Assembly: GCA_021741155.1 (NCBI GenBank)
Contig: JAIOYP010000029.1
Span: 1-47,767, forward strand
DNA: 47,767 nt
Direction: 5' to 3'
Origin: Flavobacteriales bacterium
GTDB lineage: Bacteria > Bacteroidota > Bacteroidia > UBA10329
The translations under genes were made by a program, and so were the position numbers. This document shows positions 25,750 to 33,610 of this stretch, one piece after another; within the stretch, counting starts at the first letter, position 1; each line of letters begins with the position of its first letter. The notes beneath the pieces are model-generated. The model had not been told where the DNA came from, ran no database searches, and was given only the letters and a program-made list of their open reading frames with translations.

Positions 25750-27651
25750 CTAGTAAGCCCTCACATTCTTGCCTTCCATGTAGTTGATGAAGGCGCGGTT
25801 TACCACGCGGTTTCCGCCCGGTGTTGGGTAGTTTCCGGTAAAGTACCAATCGCCCAAATGGTTCGGACAGGCCGAATGCAGTCCTTCGATTGACTGAAAG
25901 ATGAGTTTTACCTCTGCATTCATGTTTGCTGGCGATATGATTTCGGCAGATTTACCTGCTAACTGCTCTGCGGTAAATGGCTTGTAAACCTGCTTTACCA
26001 CGTTTACAATTTTTTCGATTGGCAAATCCATTTGCGCCTTAGCCTGCTCGTAAACATCATCCAGAATATTCGTCTGTTTGGTTTCTTTTAGCAATTCCAC
26101 TGCAGCGCGGAAAACCATAAAATCGCCCAACTTGGCCATGTCGATACCGTAACAATCGGGATAACGAATTTGCGGTGCGCTCGAAACAATTACAATCTTT
26201 TTTGGTCCTAATCGGTCTACAATTCGCAAAATACTTTGCTTTAAGGTGGTGCCTCTAACAATGGAATCATCAATCAAAACCACGTTGTCTTGTCCGCGCT
26301 TTACGGTGCCGTAGGTAATGTCGTACACGTGCGAAACGAGATCATCTCGGTGCACATCATCGGTAATAAATGTTCTGAGTTTGGCGTCTTTGATGGTAAG
26401 CTTCTCTACCCGAGCGCGCATGTTTAGAATTTCGCGTACCTGAGCAGCATCTAACGAACGTTTGCCCGAAAGAATCTGATCCGTTTTAAGGATATTGATG
26501 TAATCTTCTACGCCTTTTACCATTCCGTAGAAGGAGGTTTCGGCCGTGTTTGGAATGAATGAGAAAACGGTGTTCTTGACATCGTAATCCAACTCTTTAA
26601 GCACAGGTGCAACCACCAATCTCCCCAATTCTTTGCGTTCTTGGTAGATATCTTTATCGCTACCGCGCGAGAAGTAGATGCGCTCAAACGAGCATGATTT
26701 CTGCTCTAAAGGTTCGCGGAATTTCTTCTCGCTTATTGTTCCATCCTTTTTAATGATGAGTGCGTATCCGGGTTTAATCTCCTTTACGTCTTCCCACTTT
26801 AAATTGAACGCGGTTTGAATGGCAGGGCGCTCGCTTGCTACCACTAGAACCTCATCATCTTGATACCAGTGTGCAGGACGAATTCCGGCTGGGTCGCGCA
26901 TTACGAAAGCATCTCCATGCCCCATCATGCCTGCAATGGCATAACCACCATCCCATTTCTTGGCAGATTCGAACAAAATCCGTTGCACATCAATATTCTC
27001 TGCAATAAGCGGTGTGGCGTTAGCCTTTGAATAGCCTTTCTGCTTAAACTCGTAATACAATCGGTCGTTCTCTTCATCTAGGAAGTGACCAATTTTTTCC
27101 AAAACCGTAACGGTGTCTGCTTTCTCTTTTGGGTGCTGACCAATCTCTACCAACTGCTGAAAAAGTTCATCTACGTTGGTCATGTTGAAGTTGCCGGCCA
27201 ACACGAGATTCCGTGTCATCCAGTTGTTCTGACGAAGAAATGGATGGCAATGCTCTATGGTGTTGCCTCCATGCGTACCATACCGAAGGTGACCAAGAAA
27301 CAACTCGCCTGTAAATGGCAAATTCTGTTTCAACCACTCTGGGTCTTGTATGTGCTCGGGGTTTTCTTTGAATTCTTCTTCAAACCTGCCGTTGATGTGG
27401 GCAAAAACATCTTTTATAGGAGTTGAAGAATTGGATCGATGGCGGCTGATGTAGCGTTTGCCGGGTTCCATATCTAACTTAATGTTGGCCAAACCAGCAC
27501 CGTCTTGCCCACGGTTGTGCTGTTTCTCCATGAGGAGATAGGTTTTATTCAGCCCATAAAAACTCGACCCGTATTTGTCCTTGTAGTACTGAAGCGGTTT
27601 CAGTAAACGGACCATTGCAATTCCGCACTCGTGCTTTATAGCGTCACTCAT
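25750..27651 (-). CDS. purF: Amidophosphoribosyltransferase, long Bacteroidota form
   Basis: 633 residues, longer than the about 470-500 of typical PurF. The N-terminal glutamine amidotransferase nucleophile is Cys9 in HECGIAMV, so an 8-residue leader (MSDAIKHE) must be removed, as in propeptide-type PurF enzymes. Further landmarks are KQHNRGQDGAG, HLRYGTHG, and the PRPP-binding loop NVVLIDDSIVRGTTLKQ in the C-terminal phosphoribosyltransferase domain. It makes phosphoribosylamine from PRPP and glutamine, the first step of purine synthesis; purQ of the same pathway lies at 39105. There are no CxxC cluster cysteines at the C-terminal end that I can see. Confidence 0.88.
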   Translation of the reverse strand: MSDAIKHECGIAMVRLLKPLQYYKDKYGSSFYGLNKTYLLMEKQHNRGQDGAGLANIKLDMEPGKRYISRHRSNSSTPIKDVFAHINGRFEEEFKENPEHIQDPEWLKQNLPFTGELFLGHLRYGTHGGNTIEHCHPFLRQNNWMTRNLVLAGNFNMTNVDELFQQLVEIGQHPKEKADTVTVLEKIGHFLDEENDRLYYEFKQKGYSKANATPLIAENIDVQRILFESAKKWDGGYAIAGMMGHGDAFVMRDPAGIRPAHWYQDDEVLVVASERPAIQTAFNLKWEDVKEIKPGYALIIKKDGTISEKKFREPLEQKSCSFERIYFSRGSDKDIYQERKELGRLVVAPVLKELDYDVKNTVFSFIPNTAETSFYGMVKGVEDYINILKTDQILSGKRSLDAAQVREILNMRARVEKLTIKDAKLRTFITDDVHRDDLVSHVYDITYGTVKRGQDNVVLIDDSIVRGTTLKQSILRIVDRLGPKKIVIVSSAPQIRYPDCYGIDMAKLGDFMVFRAAVELLKETKQTNILDDVYEQAKAQMDLPIEKIVNVVKQVYKPFTAEQLAGKSAEIISPANMNAEVKLIFQSIEGLHSACPNHLGDWYFTGNYPTPGGNRVVNRAFINYMEGKNVRAY

Positions 27652-28003
27652 CGTGGATTTCTAAGATGCAAAAGTAACGAAATGAGGGAGGGAATGTTTA
27701 GGGTTTTTGGACGAATGGAACCCTCATTGACAAGCGGGTGCGAATGCCTGCCGAAGGTTGGCTTGGTTACAAATAAGTGTTTTAAATGCGGGCTGTCGGG
27801 TTTGTGCTCAAATGAGCTGTTTACACCACTCAATGTGACACGAATACCTCTTTTCAACACGAATTAGAATTACCTACGTCTTCTGGATTTGTCAACTGCT
27901 TCCTGCGCAAAACCCTCGTATTAATTGTCATACTGGCAACCACAGTAGATAGCCAACAGCAACCACTTTCAGATATTAGGAACTCTTTTACCTTTAGTGC
28001 CAA
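27652..28003. other. 352-bp divergent intergenic region, purF / TPR-SpoIIE gene
   Basis: No gene is supported here. On the minus strand TACTTTTG (27669-27676) is a clean -7 box 17 bp before the purF ATG. On the plus strand TACCTTTA (27989-27996) resembles a -7 box only 7 bp before the ATG at 28004, which would give a near-leaderless transcript. The middle holds no repeat or hairpin I can defend. Confidence 0.45.
27669..27676 (-). promoter_or_regulatory. -7 box of the purF promoter
   Basis: TACTTTTG on the minus strand matches TAnnTTTG exactly and sits 17 bp from the purF ATG. No TTTG -33 element is found at the normal spacing. I see no PurR-type palindrome or purine riboswitch-like fold nearby. 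Confidence 0.55.
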
Positions 28004-30157
28004 ATGAAGTGGAAAGCCATTGTTCTTAGTGTGTTTGTCTCTTTTGGCTGTCTGCCTGTAAGTGGGCAAAACGCTGCAATAGATAGCCTTAGGCAAGAAT
28101 TTAAAAAGGCCAAACAGGTGCCACAGCAACTTCGTTTACTTGGCTTGCTCTCAGAGAATTTGCTGGAAGCCAATCCGGATTCTGCGCTGCGCTATGCAGA
28201 AAAACAGCTTGAGCTTAGTAAGAAGTCTGGTGATGAACTTGATTTTGCCCGTGCGCTTTTCTCTAAAGGAACAGTGATTGCTCGGAAAGGCAACGATACA
28301 CTGGCCATCTCTATTTTTCAAGAAGCACAAAAACTACGAATTCCTTCCTCTGAGATTCGCCTTAAAGCCAATTTGGATAAAAATATTGGCCGTGCTTATT
28401 ATCACTTAGCGCTATACGATAAAGCCATCGAGGCGTTTTTTAACGCGCTTGATTTCCTCCAAGCAGATTCGCTGAAAACGGAACGTGCGGCTGTGCTCAA
28501 CAGCATTGGCAACGTATTCTATTTCACCAACATGTCTGAGGCTGCCAAATACTATCAGCAATCGTTAGAAATACACCAAAGCACCAACAACTTAGATGGA
28601 ATTGCCTCGCAATTGGGAAACCTAGGGCTGGTCTACATCAACATGAAAGACTTTGATAAGGGGATTGAATACTCAAAGCAATCACTCAATTACTACAAGC
28701 AACTTGGTTATGAGCGCAGCATTGCTCGGTCTGAAGTAAACTTGGCGCATGCGTACAAAGAGGTCAATCAATCGGGCCTAGCACTTGTTCACGCGCAAGA
28801 AGCGCTGCGCATTACAGAAAAGCTGAACGATGCTAGAGGAATAGCCACTGCAACCATCATGCTTGGCAACATCTATTTTGATCTAAACGACTTTGGAGCC
28901 GCGGTTCGCTACTACGAACCCGGAATAGAGATGGTAAGAACCCTTGGCATGCGGTCTTATGAATGGGAAGCGATGTTCTTTCTTGCCGAATCTTATGCAA
29001 AACTTGGCAAGACCGACAAGGCTCTGGAATTATATCCTAAAGTGATCAATTTGCGAGACAGCATTAATAAAGCAGAAATGCAGTCGATGCTTGCCGAAAA
29101 AGACGCGCAGTACCAAACACTTCAAAAGGAAGGGCAAATCCAGCTGCTTACAGCCGAGGCAGAGGTGGCAGAGCTCGAACTCAGGAAGGGGGAAACCTAT
29201 CTGTTTGCTGCAACCATCATCACCTTTCTGCTCGGAATTGTATCGCTTGTTGTGTTCTTCTTCTATCGCATTAGAACCAAAGCCAACGTTGCCCTAGAGC
29301 GGAAAAACAACGAAATCTCACATCAAAAAGAGATTATTGAAGAGAAGAACCTACACATTACAGACAGCATCCGTTATGCTCAACGATTGCAGGCGGCCAT
29401 CCTACCCAAAGCAGAAATGTTTGAAAAGCATTTCTCAGCGCACACCATCCTTTACAAACCGAAAGACATCGTTTCGGGCGATTTCTATTGGATGGAAAAC
29501 CTCCCCCCAACCCCCTCCCAAGGAGGGGGAGCGATTTGCTATTTGGCGGTGGCGGATTGTACGGGCCATGGCGTTCCCGGAGCAATGGTAAGCATGGTTG
29601 GTTTTCAGGGACTGAACAAAGCGGTTTTGGAAGAGAAGCTGACATCGCCAGCGGCTATTCTGCAACGATTGAGCGACTACGTAGAAGAAGCCTTTGAGAA
29701 AAGTGGCGGCAGCGTAAAAGATGGCATGGACATCTGTCTTGTGGCTATTGATACCAAAAAACGGACAGTGGCCTATGCTGGCGCGCACAACCCGCTTTGG
29801 ATTCTCACATCAAAAGAAGATTTGCCCAACGCCAACTTGCGCGAAGAAGAAAACGGCATGCGCATGTTTGAGCTAAAAGCCGACAGGCGCTCCATTGGCG
29901 GATTTATGGATGCAGGTTCGTTTACCGAAACGGTGGTAAAATTAAATGAAGGCGACCACCTGTTTCTTTTTACTGATGGCTTTGCCGACCAGTTTGGCGG
30001 GCCAGAAGGCAAGAAACTCGGCAGCAAGCGCCTGCGCGAAACGGCTCGGCAACTAGCGCTTTCAGGAAACCTTACCGCCCTTGGCGCCATCTTTCAAGAT
30101 TGGAAAGGAGACGAAGAGCAGGTGGATGATGTAAGCGTTATTTCGGTGGCGCTTTAA
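28004..30157 (+). CDS. TPR membrane sensor with SpoIIE/PP2C-type phosphatase output, carrying a palindromic insert
   Basis: 717 residues. A signal peptide ends around PVSGQ. TPR repeats follow at about 40-370 (LNSIGNVFYFTNMSEAAKYY; LGNLGLVYINMKDFDKGIEY). One membrane span lies at about 398-421, then a coiled coil and the SpoIIE domain at about 470-717. The metal-binding Asp motifs are all present: SGDFYW, VADCTGHGVPGA, DGMDICL, LFTDGFADQFGG and QVDDVSVISV. Such phosphatases usually act on anti-sigma-factor antagonists or similar phosphoproteins. Between SGDFYW and VADC there are 8-9 extra residues (LPPTPSQGGG) absent from the paralogues at 41386 and 44541. The stop shares TTAA with the convergent ald gene. 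Confidence 0.88.
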   Translation: MKWKAIVLSVFVSFGCLPVSGQNAAIDSLRQEFKKAKQVPQQLRLLGLLSENLLEANPDSALRYAEKQLELSKKSGDELDFARALFSKGTVIARKGNDTLAISIFQEAQKLRIPSSEIRLKANLDKNIGRAYYHLALYDKAIEAFFNALDFLQADSLKTERAAVLNSIGNVFYFTNMSEAAKYYQQSLEIHQSTNNLDGIASQLGNLGLVYINMKDFDKGIEYSKQSLNYYKQLGYERSIARSEVNLAHAYKEVNQSGLALVHAQEALRITEKLNDARGIATATIMLGNIYFDLNDFGAAVRYYEPGIEMVRTLGMRSYEWEAMFFLAESYAKLGKTDKALELYPKVINLRDSINKAEMQSMLAEKDAQYQTLQKEGQIQLLTAEAEVAELELRKGETYLFAATIITFLLGIVSLVVFFFYRIRTKANVALERKNNEISHQKEIIEEKNLHITDSIRYAQRLQAAILPKAEMFEKHFSAHTILYKPKDIVSGDFYWMENLPPTPSQGGGAICYLAVADCTGHGVPGAMVSMVGFQGLNKAVLEEKLTSPAAILQRLSDYVEEAFEKSGGSVKDGMDICLVAIDTKKRTVAYAGAHNPLWILTSKEDLPNANLREEENGMRMFELKADRRSIGGFMDAGSFTETVVKLNEGDHLFLFTDGFADQFGGPEGKKLGSKRLRETARQLALSGNLTALGAIFQDWKGDEEQVDDVSVISVAL
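29501..29530. repeat. CCCCCTCC/GGAGGGGG palindrome inserted in the SpoIIE domain
   Basis: CCCCCTCC (29511-29518) and GGAGGGGG (29522-29529) form a perfect 8-bp stem with a CAA loop, preceded by CTCCCCCCAA. It codes for LPPTPSQGGG in frame, at a surface loop where two paralogues in the same window have 8-9 residues fewer. From general knowledge, AACCCCCTCCCAAGGAGGGG-type palindromes are dispersed, usually intergenic, in Bacteroidota. Confidence 0.75.
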
Positions 30158-31284
30158 GCTAAAACAGCAACGTCAAGTACCGCGTCAACCTCCACAAACG
30201 GAAGGTCAAATGCTTCGGCAACTCCTTTGTAAACCACATCTCCGTTAACCACGTTGAGGCCTTTTTTCAATTCCTCATTTTCTGCGCAGGCTTTTCTCCA
30301 GCCTTTATCTGCCAATTGCAGCGCATACGGTAATGTTGAGTTTGTGAGCGCAATGGTTGAGGTACAAGGAACGGCTCCCGGCATGTTGGCAACGCAATAA
30401 TGCACCACGTCATCCACAATAAAAGCCGGATTTTCGTGAGTTGTTGGAACGCAAGTTTCTACACAACCGCCCTGATCAACAGCTACGTCAACAATCACCG
30501 TTCCCGGGCGCATGGTTTTTAGCATGTCGCGAGTGATGAGTTTTGGGGCTTTTGCTCCCGGAATAAGCACTGCCCCAACAATCAGATCGTGGGTTTGCAC
30601 CAATTTTCGAATGTTGTACTCGCTGCTAAACTCCGTTACCACGTGATGCGGCATGATGTCGTTAATTCGTCTTAATCGTGGCAGACTTACATCCAAGATG
30701 GTAACATGTGCTCCAAGGCCAGCAGCCATTTTTGCTGCTTGAACGCCCACAATTCCACCACCAAGAATCAGCACTTTTCCTGGAGCAACTCCTGGAACGC
30801 CTCCAAGCAACACACCTCGGCCTTTTACAGGCTTTTGCAGGTAGCGCGCTCCTTCCTGAATAGCCATTCTGCCTGCTACTTCAGACATCGGAACTAGTAA
30901 TGGAAGCGACCTATCAGATTGCTCAACCGTTTCATATGCCAAGCAAACTGCGCCACTATCAATCATGGCGTGGGTCAGTGGTTCGCAAGAGGCAAAATGG
31001 AAATAGGTGAAAATGAGCTGGTTTTCGCGACACTTGGCGTATTCCTCAGCAATTGGCTCCTTCACCTTCATGATCATTTCGGCTGTTGCCCACACCTCAT
31101 CGGCTGTAGCCACAATTTTGGCTCCAACAACAAGATAATCTTCATCTGGGAATCCGCTACCATCGCCAGCAAAGGTTTCAATCAGCACCTGATGGCCCCT
31201 TCGGATAAATTCATGCGCACCTGCTGGGGTAAGTGCTACGCGGCTTTCATTATTCTTTATTTCCTTCGGGACCCCTATTATCAT
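30154..31284 (-). CDS. ald: Alanine dehydrogenase
   Basis: 376 residues, close to the usual 370. It begins MIIGVPKEIKNNESRVALTP, the family signature, followed by HQVLIETFAGDGSGF, KVKEPIAEEY and the NAD-binding GGGIVGVQAAKMAAGLGA. The enzyme interconverts alanine and pyruvate plus ammonium with NAD+. Pyruvate is also the product of the kdgA aldolase, but the two loci are 22 kb apart and no link is implied. It is convergent with the SpoIIE gene and overlaps it by the shared TTAA stop. The 121 bp upstream is AT-rich and holds the promoter, with no exact -7 match. Confidence 0.95.
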   Translation of the reverse strand: MIIGVPKEIKNNESRVALTPAGAHEFIRRGHQVLIETFAGDGSGFPDEDYLVVGAKIVATADEVWATAEMIMKVKEPIAEEYAKCRENQLIFTYFHFASCEPLTHAMIDSGAVCLAYETVEQSDRSLPLLVPMSEVAGRMAIQEGARYLQKPVKGRGVLLGGVPGVAPGKVLILGGGIVGVQAAKMAAGLGAHVTILDVSLPRLRRINDIMPHHVVTEFSSEYNIRKLVQTHDLIVGAVLIPGAKAPKLITRDMLKTMRPGTVIVDVAVDQGGCVETCVPTTHENPAFIVDDVVHYCVANMPGAVPCTSTIALTNSTLPYALQLADKGWRKACAENEELKKGLNVVNGDVVYKGVAEAFDLPFVEVDAVLDVAVLA

Positions 31285-31405
31285 GATGTCTGTGTTTTAA
31301 TTTTTACAAATATTACACATCAGCCCTTATTTATTTGGGGGTGATGAGATAAAAACACAAACTTTTTACGAGTCGGCTGTTAATAACAAGGGGGTGAGGC
31401 CTAAA

Positions 31406-32413
31406 TTATGGCGCTTCTTGCCAACGTTTCACCCGCACTTGGTCTTTGAGAATCTCAATACTTTGATTAATCATCTCTACGCTCATCTTGTTCAACTCTT
31501 CGTCTTCTTCTTGTAGAAGCAGCATGTCCATGGTTACATCGGCCAATTCACTGATTACTTTCGTGTTCTCTGGGCTGCTTAGGTCAAGCATAATGCCTTC
31601 AATAACCGAATAGGTAATGCTGGCAACGGCCTTTTCGAGCTTGGTGGTAATGGCGCTACCTACAAGCGGAATGGCGGCAATGTCTTTTACTTCTGCATTG
31701 TGGCGCACAGCATCGGCCACCTTTCGGTTTACGTAAACGCGCAGTTGTTCTTGATAGCGTTCGTAATGTTGTTCGCTGGCGGTGGTAATCCTACTCGAAA
31801 GCCATTCTACCAACACTTCTTTTTGAGGTCGGATAACTTCTACAATGATGCGGCTTGCTACGGGTGTGCCCAACTTCAATTCTTCTTGTACTCCTTCGAG
31901 CACATTGACCACAACACGATCGGAAATTTCCTCGACAATAACCGCGCTATATCGCTGGTAGATATTGAACAGATACGACTCTTTTAGGTCGATGACACCC
32001 ATTTTATGAAGCCTGTAAAGCATGCTTCCCAAGCGAAAGATTCTTAAAAAACGAAACTGCGCCAGAGGAACGCATCCTAGCACATCGTACCAGTGGATAA
32101 ACGGATAAAAAAACCACTTGTGATGTTGATTTTGATATATGGCAAAGAACCAACGGATGGAAAACTCGGTAATGAAAATAGCCACAAAAAATAGGTCGTA
32201 CCAATAGAAATTCTGATGCAAATGGGTATCGTACCACGCATGGAAAGTGGGTGCTTGCTCTTGCAAAAACGAGTTGACAAAACCAATGGTGAAATTCCAT
32301 TCTACTAGAATGTAGAGCAGATTAACCAACACAAGGTTGAGCATGAAAAGGTCAACGAGAAAAAGAGCTGTGCCGCGTTCGCTTTTGAATTTTGACCAGT
32401 TTATTTTGACCAT
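31406..32413 (-). CDS. Voltage-sensor-like membrane protein without an evident pore
   Basis: 335 residues. The first about 155 residues contain four hydrophobic stretches: TALFLVDLFMLNLVLVNLLYIL, in two parts TALFLVDLFMLN and LVLVNLLYIL; YWYDLFFVAIFITEFSIRWFF; FIHWYDVLGCVPL; and an S4-like RFLRIFRLGSMLYRLHKMG with Arg/Lys every third or fourth residue. The remaining about 180 residues are soluble and helical (VVVNVLEGVQEELKLGT; VEMINQSIEILKDQV). No pore loop or selectivity filter follows S4, so it is not an ordinary ion channel. The family is not named with confidence. It lies 23 bp downstream of thiL and is probably co-transcribed. Confidence 0.7.
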   Translation of the reverse strand: MVKINWSKFKSERGTALFLVDLFMLNLVLVNLLYILVEWNFTIGFVNSFLQEQAPTFHAWYDTHLHQNFYWYDLFFVAIFITEFSIRWFFAIYQNQHHKWFFYPFIHWYDVLGCVPLAQFRFLRIFRLGSMLYRLHKMGVIDLKESYLFNIYQRYSAVIVEEISDRVVVNVLEGVQEELKLGTPVASRIIVEVIRPQKEVLVEWLSSRITTASEQHYERYQEQLRVYVNRKVADAVRHNAEVKDIAAIPLVGSAITTKLEKAVASITYSVIEGIMLDLSSPENTKVISELADVTMDMLLLQEEDEELNKMSVEMINQSIEILKDQVRVKRWQEAP

Positions 32414-32436
32414 TTGCTATTTCAGCTAGGGGCAAA

Positions 32437-33471
32437 CTACTCCAAATGCTTCCAGCCCTGTGCCGTAAGCGGAATGATTTGGTCGTGAGAAACTAGGTTG
32501 TAGCCATCGCCCTTATCCGTAATGTGACCGATGACGCGAATGGCAGGATTGTCCTTCAATCGGTCGTAATCCTTTAGGTCCACGGTGAAAAGGAGTTCGT
32601 AGTCTTCGCCACCATTGAGCGCACAAACCGTGGTATCAAGATTCAATTCTTCGGCAGCAATGGCAGAAGTGTGATCGATGGGTAGTTTCTCGATGTAAAT
32701 GCGGCAGCCGACCTCGCTTTGTGTGCAGATGTGCATCAAATCCGAACTCAGTCCGTCCGACACATCGATCATGGATGTTGGAACTACTTTTTCGAGTTTG
32801 AGAATATCGATGATATCTGCACGCGGTTCTGGTTTCAATTGGCGTTCTAGCACATAATCATGTCCTGTGAGGTCGGGCTGTATGGCTGGATTGTCTTTGA
32901 AAATTGCTTTCTCCCGTTCCAACAATTGCAGTCCGAGATAGGCCGCGCCCAGATCGCCCGAAACGCAGATGAGATCGGTTTCCTTTGCGCCATTCCTGTA
33001 AACGATTTGGTCTTCGTTCGCTTCGCCAATGGCGGTGATAGAAAGCGTCAGTCCTGACACAGAACTGGTTGTGTCTCCACCAACCAAATCGACATCGTAT
33101 TTATCGCAAGCAAGCAGAATTCCTGTGTAGAGTTCATCAATCGCTTCTAGCGGAAAACGGCTCGAAAGCCCCAATGAAACGGTAATCTGGGTTGGTTTCC
33201 CGTTCATGGCGTAGATGTCGGAAAGGTTGACGGCCACGGCCTTGTATCCCAAATGTTTGAGCGGCACATAGCTCAGATCGAAATGGATTCCCTCCAACAG
33301 CAAGTCGGTGGAAATGAGCATTTTCTGTTTTCCTGTTCCGATAACCGCAGCATCATCGCCAATACCCTTGACGGTGCTTTTCTGGTTCAGTTCTACACTC
33401 TTTGCAATGCGATTAATGAGGCCGAATTCGCCCAAATCGCTCAGTTCTGTTCTGTCTTTGTCTTCAAGCAT
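32437..33471 (-). CDS. thiL: Thiamine-monophosphate kinase
   Basis: 344 residues. Family landmarks are LGEFGLINRIAK at the N-terminus, VKGIGDDAAVI, STDLLLEGIHFDL, LGYKAVAVNLSDIYAMNGKP and the ATP/Mg motif LVGGDTTSS; ALNGGEDYELLF lies near the C-terminus. ThiL phosphorylates thiamine monophosphate to the active thiamine diphosphate in the cytoplasm. It is followed by the voltage-sensor-like gene. No TPP riboswitch is seen upstream: the 139 bp between it and typA holds the typA terminator. Confidence 0.93.
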   Translation of the reverse strand: MLEDKDRTELSDLGEFGLINRIAKSVELNQKSTVKGIGDDAAVIGTGKQKMLISTDLLLEGIHFDLSYVPLKHLGYKAVAVNLSDIYAMNGKPTQITVSLGLSSRFPLEAIDELYTGILLACDKYDVDLVGGDTTSSVSGLTLSITAIGEANEDQIVYRNGAKETDLICVSGDLGAAYLGLQLLEREKAIFKDNPAIQPDLTGHDYVLERQLKPEPRADIIDILKLEKVVPTSMIDVSDGLSSDLMHICTQSEVGCRIYIEKLPIDHTSAIAAEELNLDTTVCALNGGEDYELLFTVDLKDYDRLKDNPAIRVIGHITDKGDGYNLVSHDQIIPLTAQGWKHLE

Positions 33472-33560
33472 GCGGCAAAGGTCGTAAATGGAATGGGGAT
33501 ATTAGTGGAACACAGATGACGCGGATTAAACTGATTGACACTGAATTGAAGAACAGGAAT

Positions 33561-33586
33561 AAAAAAGGGCGTATTTCCATACGCCC
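33561..33586 (-). terminator. Intrinsic terminator of typA
   Basis: GGGCGTAT (33567-33574) and ATACGCCC (33579-33586) form a perfect 8-bp stem with a four-base loop. Read on the minus strand it lies 25 bp after the typA stop and runs into TTTTTT, a classical intrinsic terminator. Confidence 0.88.
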
Positions 33587-33610
33587 CTACTCAATGTCAA
33601 TTGAGAGTGA

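Noticed and set aside
31406..32413. Complete potassium channel
   Set aside because: No TVGYG-like filter or pore helix after the S4-like segment.
33472..33610. TPP riboswitch upstream of thiL
   Set aside because: The only hairpin here is the typA terminator, and the conserved CUGAGA-type motifs of the TPP riboswitch are not visible.
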